DNA of 64,000 nucleotides from positions 18,384,365-18,448,364 of the forward strand of contig BTRK01000006.1 of assembly GCA_036245805.1 (NCBI GenBank), in the 5' to 3' direction. Source of the DNA: Pristionchus mayeri (taxonomy: Eukaryota > Nematoda > Chromadorea > Rhabditida > Neodiplogasteridae). The notes under the pieces were generated by a model, which was not told the origin of the DNA, did not search any database, and saw only the letters and a list, made by a program, of their open reading frames with translations. Of the stretch, positions 48,343 through 58,383 are shown in pieces; position 1 is the stretch's first letter; each line of letters opens with the position of its first letter. The translations under genes and the position numbers were made by a program.

Positions 48343-50110
48343 TCACAGGAGATTGCCGGCCTTCATCCAATCCCACACCGGCTTCACGTTCATCGCCATC
48401 GATGTACGCATGTCAGTAGTGAACACACGAATGTCCCCCTGAGGAAGCGGAGCCTGAAAAGAGAGAGAGATCAAAGATAAGAAATCAAAGATCAAAGATC
48501 ACGCTCACAGGCAATCCCGAGGTGTTCACAACGTGCAGCGGACTGGAGATGGACTCGGTGTATCCGTGTCTCGTGTAGTAGCCCTGCAAGAAGGACGTTC
48601 AAGTCATTATTCGGAAACTAGGGGCTTTCATCTTTTTGTAGTTTAAATCACATCGTTCTCTGTGAAATAGGATTGTTCTCCAAGAGTCCCTTCCGTAAAT
48701 GTCGTAAATGATCGTAGATCAGAGATCAAATATCACCTTCGTCGATCTCTCGGTGCTCAAGCAAGCGTAGATGTTGGCGCCCGACTGCTGCAATGACACT
48801 GATCTTCCGTGATCTACGATCTTTGATCTCTATCTCTCCTCTCACCTCTGCCATGGTGGGGAAGTGCATGTCGTAGTCGAGCCACACCTGGAAATGGATC
48901 ATTTGAATTTAGATCTCTGATCTGAAACAGATAAAAGATCAAACCGAGACGATGCCCTTCTTGCGATGCTCGCGGTTCACGTAGATCAGCTCGCCCTTCA
49001 TGATCACCTCAAATCGATCGATTACGGTAAACGAGTATGTCTGACTTTAAGAATTTATTGAAATGGTACATTGGATAGACCCTTCTAGAAATAGAATCGA
49101 AAGGAGAAGCGTCTCACATCCTCGGTGGGGAATCTGTCCCAGATCTTGGCCCACGTCTCGTCCAAGGGACTGACTGCAATAGTGATAATTGGTCTCCGAG
49201 AACGCAGTTTTTGAATATGTGATCTTTGAACTCCCGTCACTCACAGAGACTGATCTCTCCCTTGGCGAGGGTGGGAGTGGGCACGGAGAAGGGAGCCATC
49301 TTCGGGTTGCGATACGCCGGATTAACCAGTCGGAAGCCGATCGGCTTGTTCGTCGCCTGCAAATTACACGCATTAAAGTCACTCCTCGATTGACTACAGT
49401 AATCTTGCCACAGACTACAGTATCGACGCTCTCAGCTTTTCATTTGGTTATTGTACATTGACAACTGTGATCATTTTGGATACGGTAGTCCTCCAGTCAG
49501 TCCTCGATTAGTTACCGTACTCTCAATACCGTAATCCCTTACATTCTCGTAGCAGATCTCGTTCTTGTTGACGACTGACTGGGCGGCGATCGAGTAGGCG
49601 AAGACGTACTCCATTCCCTTGCTGCAGTTCTCGATCGACGAACCCGTCGCCTGCGGAATAAAGTCAGTCCTCGATAGGCTACAGTACCCCAAATCAGTTT
49701 TTAACCAGGTACAGTACCCACAATACTACAAACAAACTAGTCAGCGACAATTTTTTTCGTGTACAGTACCCCACACTCTTCAATATCACCAAATATTCGG
49801 CTCCAGTACCGAAGTGAGGGTCTGATCCTCGAAGAAGCCCTTGCTCAGAGACATCAAATCGGGCATATGGTGCGGTTGAATCTGCAAAAAATCATTTTTT
49901 CGATATCTGGACTACCGTAATATGTCAGATCTCGATCGTCATCGCTACAGTACTCACCGGCTCGAATCGGAAATTGTTCGCAACGGCGCGATACTTCCAC
50001 GCGAGTTCAAGAATTCGAGCAGTCTGTAAAATCGATATTTGTAAAAATAATATTTAAAAAAATACCTTCGGGCAATCGGAGATGGCTTGGGTAAGAGGGC
50101 GAAGAGCCAT
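48343..50110 (-). CDS. GNAT-fold acyltransferase-like protein (266 aa, 11 exons)
   Basis: Exons 50110-50066, 50023-49958, 49881-49810, 49650-49543, 49356-49245, 49173-49118, 49007-48945, 48887-48846, 48787-48737, 48583-48509, 48453-48343; 801 nt in phase, TGA. The C-terminal half looks like a GNAT core: V-N-R-E-H-R-K-K-G-I as motif A with the acetyl-CoA loop (R-x2-G-x pattern), a helix through M-A-E-Q-S-G-A-N-I-Y, then S-T-K-G-Y-Y-T-R-H-G-Y as motif B (Y-x-R-x-G-F/Y). The N-terminal half (K-P-I-G-F-R-L, A-P-F-S-V-P) is not familiar. Nematodes have lineage-specific GNAT-like families of this size; substrate unknown. Introns hold many GATCTTTGATC-type and TACCGTA-type words. A truncated paralogue lies at 12.8-13.3 kb. 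Confidence 0.72.
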
Positions 50111-50683
50111 GGCGACCACTCGGGATGAGAGCGAGTGATGAAAATGGAGGGGGAGGGAGGGGAGAAGAAGGAGGGGAAAGGACACGTAATCAGATTGAAA
50201 TGACATGCTATTGAGGAGTGTACGTGTGAATTGGGAGAATTGAATTCAATCTTTTCCTTGCCTGTCCTTCGCCCTCAATCACATGAAAGCTTTTGCTGTT
50301 TACTTCTGCTGCATTACACCATTTTTATGCCACCTTTCTAAACAATAAAACATATTTTTACAGAATTCCTAAGAATCAATTTGATCATTTGGCAAACCTC
50401 AGTCATTAAGTGAGATGGGCGACTGGAGCGAGGTCTACCAGCTCCGATTCACGTCCGATTCCTCGTGATTTATCGCGGCAACGTTTCACAGAAATGATTT
50501 GAGATCGCTCTTCTTTGTTTGTGATTTCGTCATTGTTTGTGCAAGGATTCACAGCATGACAGTATAGATAGATGAGATATAGATGAGAAATATATAGATT
50601 TATCGTTCATGATTATGCACAAATTAGGTGAATATAAAAATAGTAAAAAATATTAATCGATGATACGATTGACTTGTGCCGAT

Positions 50684-51414
50684 TCATGCATTGTTGCTGC
50701 ACATGATGTTCATTTGAATCTGAAATGAGCTAGATTACAATAATTCATTTTCGAACCAGTCGTAATAATAGTGCCTACCTGGAAGAACTCATTGTACTCA
50801 TCCTTACTCCATTCCTTGGGTGCATCGAGTGGTCGAGTGAGGGAGAAGAAGTTGACGGAATCGAGAAGATCGTCGTCCTCTTCGGCAACGAGCTCGTATC
50901 CACGAAGGTACTAGGGTCGGAATCGAGCGAGGAAGGAGGTCGACGAAGGCTTAAAACGGGAAGTAGAGTGAAAATGGTAGCTGTGTCTTACCCATAGCAG
51001 TTCCTCCTTCTGAGTTTCTTCCTCGGGGCAATCAGAGTCGTAGTCAGAAATGGAAGTTGATGCGGGAGAGGAAGAACGGATAGACTCGGAATCCGAAAGC
51101 TGAAATATAATGAATGAACTGCGACGTTACACATGGGAAAGATGTTATGTGTAACTGACCTCTGAAGATGATCCTACACCGGAGTCGCTGTTGGTATCAA
51201 CCCTAGCATGTAGATCGGCAGTGGATAGGTTAGTGAGAGTGCCCCCCTTCTTGAAAGATGAGGAAGAGGGATTACGGTATGACGACTTAGTCGGGTTACG
51301 GTATTTGATGTTGTTGAGATGAGATCGAGTCAGTTGGCCAGTGGAGGGATTGACGATGAGAAGCGTGGAATGGGCAAAGGATTTGGTGGAGTAAGAGTAG
51401 ACGACAGAGGTCAT
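50684..51414 (-). CDS. Serine-rich acidic protein (176 aa, 4 exons)
   Basis: Exons 51414-51160, 51099-50992, 50910-50779, 50719-50684; 531 nt in phase, TGA. No signal peptide. N-terminal 85 residues are Ser/Thr-rich (M-T-S-V-V-Y-S-Y-S), followed by S-D-S-E-S-I-R-S-S-S-P-A-S, C-P-E-E-E, an acidic E-E-D-D-D-L-L and S-L-T-R-P-L-D-A-P-K-E-W. Likely intrinsically disordered and intracellular. Exon 1 uses a GTCAGT donor. No family recognised. Its last two exons and 3' flank are duplicated at 53578-53937. Confidence 0.65.
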
Positions 51415-52167
51415 GATGAGTGAGCTGGAGAGGAGGGGATGAGGGAGATGAGTGATGTCTGAATGAATGACGAGATTCGGAGATAGGAATGGAAGAAGGA
51501 GGAGCTACTGACCGGATGACCATAAGCATAATGGACCCTTCCGACTTGGAATCTGCGACCAGAAGGGATGTTTCGTTCCCTCTGGCGGCTGTAAATATCA
51601 GATAATGGAGAGTTCCGAGTAAAACGGAAGAATCTCATACCTCTCTTCCCCTTTACAACTTCTTCCTGTCTCATTTACAATCTAATTTGATCTTGGTAAT
51701 CTCTACCTTATCCTCCCAATCATGAACAGTACGGGTATGTGTAGATCGAGGGGGGTGGACTCATCGAGCCAACAAAGTACACATCCTGTGATAAGAGTGC
51801 TGAATATATACGATGAGCGACATACTCAATAAATACCATCAATTTACTCTAAAAATCGTTTCTGTGTAACGTGAATATTTCGAAATCATGCAAAAACTGA
51901 ACATCATTGATTGGATCATCGTTCTACAGGTTTTCAACATTTCTTTTCCCACTTTGTTCACAGTTGCGAAAATATGGCTCTCCTCGCTTTCCGTACCCTC
52001 TCGCCCAAGTTTGTGCGAAAATAGCCATTATCAACTTTCCAGTCATGACCAGTTCGAGAGAGAGAGCTGATCGAGCTCGGAAATGAATTCCGTCGAATCA
52101 AGAACACACGTAATCTGTAACCATAGCATAACAATATCTACGAGATTTTCCTACAATAAATAGTTTA

Positions 52168-52190
52168 GCCCCGGCGCGAAGCGCCGGGGC
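52168..52190. repeat. Perfect GC-rich hairpin
   Basis: GCCCCGGCGC-GAA-GCGCCGGGGC, ten paired bases around a 3-nt loop, in AT-rich surroundings. On the - strand it is followed at once by TAAAC, so a CTAA word ends the stem. Nematode Helitrons end in a GC hairpin near a CTRR terminus, so a Helitron end is possible but unproven. Confidence 0.6.
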
Positions 52191-53167
52191 AATTTTGGCC
52201 GGGAAACGAGAAATTCCCACGGTCGGAAAGGTTCCTGAGAGGGTAGGGTATCGACTACCGTTCAAACTAAAATCCAACTATCCAGCTTTTGGGAATCTTA
52301 GGTGGAAGCATAGGGGATGCTAAATCCCAAATTTCAAGCCTCTATCATAACCGGAAGTGCCTCAGGCTGACTCCGATTTTTGTCGGTTTCGCGGCGTCAA
52401 GGATTTTTGAGTTGGTGGCGCGAGCATCGTAGAGAGACGTGCTATAGCTCATTCGATAGAGCGTAGTCGGTTGCCCGCCTAGACACTTTTCAAAATTGTA
52501 AAATTTGGTCTGCAAAGGTGCGAAAAAGGCCTCCAAAGGTCGAAATTTTGAGCCCTCTGGCAGCTCGGCCACATTTTCGGCTATCCAAGCTCTCAATGGA
52601 AAATCCAAGTTCCTACCGGTCTACTGTAGACTAATATTGGCACGGCGAATCCAATGAGCTTAATTTCGAAAAGATTGGTTTCCATCTGTAGGTGCTACCA
52701 CCTGTCAAACATTTTCCCGCGCGAATTTGCCCTCTGCCTCCTTCTCCTCTCTCCCTCCCCGCGCCTCTCTCGGCCAGGTCGTAAACAACACGAGTCGTCT
52801 CAAATTGTCAACAGCCGTCGGGAACGAGACACAAAGTTGAAGCTAGGGCAAAACAAGTACCATATTTTAAATGAGCGTATTTTAAATAAGTACCATATTT
52901 TAAATGACCCATGGTGGCATGATTTGTTGGGGTCGAACGGGCACTTTCAGATTTGTCCCCTCTGGGTGTGGAAAAGGAGGAGGAGGGAATTGGAAGCTTC
53001 CCATCATACAATAGCCCACAGGAAAAATACGTATCAAATAGAGACCCCTCTCTATATCCATTCAATGTACTAAGAAAACGCTAATTACGAAAACAAATTA
53101 ATCGCTCCGCGCCAATAAAAGTCCCGAGATCCACCTTCCATGGTGACGTATCCTGACTTTGCAAGCA

Positions 53168-53500
53168 AAGTCAACAGCTGAGTAAATTTTGGCAAAATAT
53201 CAATTCAATAAAAGGAGTGAGATCCTATTACACAAAACAATCAGTTCAATAAAAGTCCCGGGATCAACCGCCAAAATTCGTTCACTATTTTTGACAATCT
53301 CAATTACAATGTTATAATAAGAATTTAAAAAGGTAAATATGCAGATTTCTTAGTGAAATTGGAAAAAAATTGTGACCGAATTTTGGCTGTTGGTCCCGGG
53401 ACTGTTATTGAACTGATTGTTTTGTGTAATAGGATCTCACTCCTTTTATTGAATTGATATTTTTCCAAAATTCACTCAGCTGTTGACCGCAAAATTTCAG
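53168..53500. repeat. Inverted repeat (foldback) of about 330 bp
   Basis: The left arm 53170-53280 (AACAGCTGAGT, AATTCAATAAAAGGAGTGAG, GGATCAAC) is the reverse complement of 53390-53495. The core of about 100 bp has few mismatches. The spacer is AT-rich. No coding potential. Confidence 0.75.
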
Positions 53501-53577
53501 AACAATGATTTGAGTATATCCTTATTCGAGTTTGTTATTTCCGATAAGCAAGTGCTCACAACATTCCAATATTTAAT

Positions 53578-53937
53578 CGATGAGAAATATATAGATTTAT
53601 CGTTCCTAATTATGCACACATTAAGTGAATATAAAAATAGTAAAAAATATTAATCGATGATACGATTGACTTGTGCCGATTCATGCATTGTTGCTGCACA
53701 TGATGTTCATTTGAATCTGAAATGAGCTAGATTACAATCAATAATTCATTTTCGAACCAGTCGTAATAATAGTGCCTACCTGGAAGAACTCATTGTACTT
53801 ATCCTTACTCCATTCCTTGGGTGCATCGAGTGGTCGAGTGAGGGAGAAGAAGTTGACGGAATCGAGAAGATCGTCGTCCTCTTCGGCAACGAGCTCGTAT
53901 CCACGAAGGTACTGGGGTCGGAATCGAGCGAGGAAAT
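53578..53937. repeat. Direct copy of 50578-50936
   Basis: Nearly identical to the 3' exons, intron and flank of the serine-rich gene (which is on -), in the same orientation 3 kb away. It ends abruptly at 53937, where the palindrome arm begins. No promoter or 5' exons came with it, so it is a dead fragment. Confidence 0.85.
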
Positions 53938-54929
53938 CATCGATACAGCAGTCGTTGAGGATGGATCCGACGTCGCCAAGAAGTTCAACTACACCGCCTT
54001 CGACAACCAGAAGTACCTCGCGGTCAGTTGGGAGACCAGCGATGAAAGTGCATCACTGTTATTATTCACAAATTAGTAAATTAGATATGGCTACATATTC
54101 GAGCTTTGCGAGCTCGCAATGCTTTCTCTCTCCCTCCCTCTGATTACGTTCCCGCAATTGATAGTGCGGATCCGCATTGAGATCTCACTGTACTTTCGAA
54201 ATCACATCGCAAATCCATTGGAAAAAAAGGAAATCCGGGACATACTATCTGTGACATTCAGGGCAGAATTTTCGTCGGCCGTCAACAGAAGGAACCATTC
54301 GTCAAGTTCTCGTGAGTTGTCTTTAACAAATATGCCGAAAGAAATATAAATATATAAAATAATGCATGGAATAATCAATTGCAGGTGCCAGTTGTACTTC
54401 TGTCATTTCAAATACAACGCAACTTGCGCCTCTCTCTGTCGAGATTTCGCTAAGTTGGATGCGAGTCAAGCGACGCTCGATAAGCTGGACTTGCTCTCTG
54501 GATTCGTGGCTGGCACCGACTCTTCAAAGTACACGCCGACTAAGAGCATTGAAGGATGCGAACTGCTGTAAGTCGCCAATCGATAATCATTACCGACATA
54601 GAAAGGTTTTTGGAAGGTTTTCGCATGAGCAAAGGAACATTCCTTTGGGTATTTAGCAATTCATTCCAAAATGAAGTGCAACATGTTAGATTTAAAAAAA
54701 ATCCAAATGTGGAAACTGAAAGCGTGAGATACTGCCTAGATTCACGAAACTATTCGGGAAGCATCACTCCATCTTCGGTCCTCTCTGCGAGTTCCACTAC
54801 TCATTCAAGGACCATGAACAGTGAGAATTTATTCCACAATTCAGGTACGAAAAAGATGTGATCGACTACGGAAAGAAGATTGCCGTGATTGAAAGAAAAG
54901 CCGAAGATCAACTGAACAAGCTTATCTAA
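53938..54929 (+). pseudogene. Left-arm copy of the secreted-protein gene, no signal peptide
   Basis: Exons 53938-54022, 54262-54311, 54385-54567, 54740-54820, 54845-54929 correspond one by one to the gene at 56082-57074, with all splice sites and frames kept and stop TAA. The first exon lacks its first 14 codons (start Met and signal peptide) and is fused to the antisense of the serine-rich gene fragment. That upstream frame stays open back to about 53725 but has no ATG. So the coding body is intact but start and secretion signal are missing. Differences from the right-arm copy are few. Confidence 0.75.
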
Positions 54930-57040
54930 CAGTGCATAGTATCTGTCGACCTCCCCAATATTTCTTCCCACAAACCCCTTTATTCACTTTGAGATAAATG
55001 CAGTGAAAAAAATTGTGTCTACACATGAGTTGTACGATTCCTTTGGTTCAACACAAGCTCCTCCGGCATATCACGTCTCTCATGTGAGAATCGAGCTGAG
55101 TCAGGGAATAGAGGGACACTCGTGAAATGAGTTCTAGCTGGTTTTGGGCTTCCTAAGGCATGCCTAGCCACCTCCCAAAGTCTTATTGCGCAGACTTCAT
55201 TTTTTTTCATACACCGGGTCGCAATTCAGCATCACTCACTTTAAGTGCCGATTTCTCGAAAACGGTGATAGATTGAGCCAAATTGTCCCCTGAGTGGTTG
55301 TCCCCCAATTGTCCCCCGACTCATTTTTTGAGCTCTATCGATCGATCAAACCCAATTTCTCAAAATGGCTTTTTTAACAGTGCTACATTGCTGGTACTTT
55401 TTCTCAAAAATGTAAAATAAAGTTCAAACGATTCAGACGAAGTTAAAAGGGCGAAACTCTCACTAGGGTTCTCGTATTTTTTTCTCAAACCACTCATTGG
55501 AAAGTTCTCGTTTATGTATCCACTGTCATAATTTGAGCTGCTACTTTACCTACACTTTTGAGAAAAAGTTCCAGCAATGTAGCACTGTTAAAAATGCGAT
55601 TTTGAGAAATTGGTTTTGATACGCAGTGGACAATTTGGCTCAATCTATCACCGTTTTCGAGAAATCGTGATGCTGAATTGCGAACCGGTGTATGAAAAAA
55701 AATGAAGTCTGCGGTTCGCATCCTTTAATGCTTTTGGTCGGCGTGTATTTTGAAGAATCCGTTCCCGCCACGAATCCAGACAGCAAAAATGAAGTCCAAA
55801 ATGAAGTCTGCGAAATAAGACTTTGGGAGGTGATCAGGCATGCTTTAGGAAGGGAAGCCCAAAACCAGCTAGAACTCATTTCACGAGTGTCCCTCCATTC
55901 CCTGACTCAGCTCGATTCTCACATGAGAGACGTGATATGCCGGAGGAGCTTGTGTTGAACCAAAGGAATCGTACAACTCATGTGTAGACACAATTTTTTT
56001 CACTGCATTTATCTCAAAGTGAATACTAGAAAGGGGTTTGTGGGAAGAAATATTGGGGAGGTCGACAGATACTATGCACTGTTAGATAAGCTTGTTCAGT
56101 TGATCTTCGGCTTTTCTTTCAATCACGGCAATCTTCTTTCCGTAGTCGATCACATCTTTTTCGTACCTGAATTGTGGAATAAATTCTCACTGTTCATGGT
56201 CCTTGAATGAGTAGTGGAACTCGCAGAGAGGACCGAAGATGGAGTGATGCTTCCCGAATAGTTTCGTGAATCTAGGCAGTATCTCACGCTTTCAGTTTCC
56301 ACATTTGGATTTTTTTTTAAATCTAACAAGTTGCACTTCATTTTGGAATGAATTGCTAAATACCCAAAGGAATGTTCCTTTGCTCATGCGAAAACCTTCC
56401 AAAAACCTTTCTATGTCGGTAATGATTATCGATTGGCGACTTACAACAGTTCGCATCCTTCAATGCTCTTAGTCGGCGTGTACTTTGAAGAGTCGGTGCC
56501 AGCCACGAATCCAGAGAGCAAGTCCAGCTTATCGAGCGTCGCTTGACTCGCATCCAACTTAGCGAAATCTCGACAGAGAGAGGCGCAAGTTGCGTTATAT
56601 TTGAAGTGACAGAAGTACAACTGGCACCTGAAATTGATTATTCCATGCATTATTTTTAATATTATCTCTTTCGCTCAGCACATTTTTTAATGAACACGTA
56701 CGAAAACTTGACGAATGGTTCCTTCTGTTGACGGCCGACGAGCATTCTGCCCTGAATGTTTCCTTTTTTCCGATGGATTTGCGTTGTAATACTATTTCCA
56801 AAGCACAGTGAGATACACTCCCATGTTCAGTATATTTTGCAATATTCTTTTCACGTGCGATCCCTATTGTTTAATCCCAATTGTGAGGCTGTGAGGTGTT
56901 ATCTAACCGTGACAGTGGCACATAGTCATCGCTGGTCTCCCAACTGACCGCGAGGTACTTCTGGTTGTCGAAGGCTGTGTAGTTGAACTTCTTGGCGACG
57001 TCGGATCCATCCTCAACGACTGCTGTATCGATGAGAGCGG
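53938..57040. repeat. Imperfect 3.1-kb palindrome
   Basis: Left arm 53938-55450 and right arm 55480-57040 are reverse complements over most of their length, including gene bodies, 3' flanks (55020-55205 against 55800-55985) and the central part (GTGCTACATTGCTGG at 55380 against its complement at 55575). The right arm has an additional 100-bp piece at 55710-55800, a fragment of exon 3 of the secreted gene. The left arm has unmatched bases near 55290-55330 (the TGTCCCC repeats). Confidence 0.85.
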
Positions 57041-57074
57041 GAAGAACGAGGAGAAGGAAGAGGAGAGAAGACAT
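56082..57074 (-). CDS. Secreted six-cysteine protein (174 aa, 5 exons)
   Basis: Exons 57074-56949, 56751-56702, 56627-56445, 56271-56191, 56166-56082; 525 nt in phase, stop TAA. M-S-S-L-L-F-L-L-L-V-L-P-A-L-I-D is a signal peptide. The mature part holds C-Q-L-Y-F-C, T-C-A-S-L-C, E-G-C-E and P-L-C-E, six cysteines, an N-x-T site (Y-N-A-T-C) and an amphipathic lysine-rich C-terminus (Y-G-K-K-I-A-V-I-E-R-K). Probably an extracellular disulfide-bonded protein; I do not recognise the family. The first intron starts with GTCAGT. A nearly identical copy lacking the signal peptide forms the other arm of the palindrome. Confidence 0.82.
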
Positions 57075-57179
57075 CGTGGAATGAGGGAGAGGAGAACAAC
57101 AGGGAATTTATGAGGAACGGGCGTGGGAAGACTTCTCTCTATGCACGTTCTTTCTCTAGCCAGACAGAGCAAGAGAGCA

Positions 57180-58380
57180 CGCAATAAGAGGAGAGTCGCG
57201 CTTTCGCAACTGTGAACAAAGTGGGAAAAGAAATGTTGAAAACCTGTAGAACGATGATCTAATCAACGATGTTCAGTTTCTGGATGATTTCGAAATATTC
57301 ATGTTTCAATTCTTCGAAGAAGCATTCTCGCGCACAATGGAGAGACGACCTAACTAGGGATGGCGAATGAAGGAAAAATGGAAGAATGAAGAGGGCGATT
57401 TTCCCTCCCTCTCATTTCTCCTTCATGAAAGATGACCAAAAAAAGAAGGACACCTCGTGTCTTTTCGAACAATAAATATATCTGAGCAGACTTCTGAATA
57501 GGATATTAAAACAACTATCTAATCATATCTATATTGTGGTTAAAAGCTGAGATGTTTGGCATAGTGTAAAAAACGCAGTATTAGAGGCCCCTCAATCACT
57601 GAAAGCGGAACAGTATTGCGATGCCCTGCATTGCTAGACTTCTGAATCAGCCACTCAGTTTCTTCATTCTTAAAACAAGGCCTTACGTGCAAAAACAAGT
57701 CGACTATGCACCGATCTAGAATCGAATTTCAACTCGTGCCCTCCTTCCCACTACATAAAATTAAGAGGCCGGATCTGAGGAGAGTTACCATTTGGACCCT
57801 CCTGGCGGACATTCCGCCAAGATTTTTGATTCAGGCCATGATGCTCATAGGACCTATAGTGCATAGGGAGTTAATTTGAAATTTTACAATGATACCGCCT
57901 GGGAGGGGCAAAGCGGACAGCCATGTTCGGGTACAGTGAAAAATGATGAAAATTCATATTTTCTCAACCGATTTAGTTAGACTCAAAATTCCTTTAGCAT
58001 TATGCTAGGCTACCCAAAAGTGCTGTAGGAGACCATGGATATCGAATTTGGTTAGATTTTGAATGTGATAATTTCTCCAAATTTTTCACTTTTCTGGAGT
58101 TTTTCCTATGTTGCAATTGTTTCGGGATATAATTTCGAATACCTTGTTGTAGCTGGCTTACATGCGCTTCAAATCTGACTATAGCAGATCAAATCCGCTC
58201 CTTAGTAAGTCGCGAAAAATCGCACTGAAGATCGGGTGATCATGACTAAGTCGGCGGTTTTCCGATTTCCACATTTCTTTTTCTTCGGAATGTGCTCGAA
58301 TTTACTCGAAATTTATAAGACGGTGTTCCGCAGTACTATGGACCCATTTTTTTCGATTCATAATATCTTTACAATATCAT
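57180..58380. other. Intergenic stretch, no gene seen
   Basis: No exon supported. A piece near 58175-58250 (AAATCCGC-TCCTTAGTAAGTCGCG) recurs diverged at 61086-61145 on the other side of the LINE, so the LINE seems to sit inside or between copies of an older repeat. Confidence 0.45.
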
Positions 58381-58383
58381 GCT

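Larger units (their letters stand above)
51680..53570. other. Repeat-bearing intergenic stretch
   Basis: No supported gene. Contains the GC hairpin at 52168-52190 and the inverted repeat at 53168-53500. The ORFs at 52345-53073 have no splice or domain support. Confidence 0.5.

Noticed and set aside
53772..54143. 123-residue Ser/Arg-rich ORF on +
   Set aside because: It reads the serine-rich gene fragment in antisense and then the secreted-gene exon in the wrong frame, through an intron.
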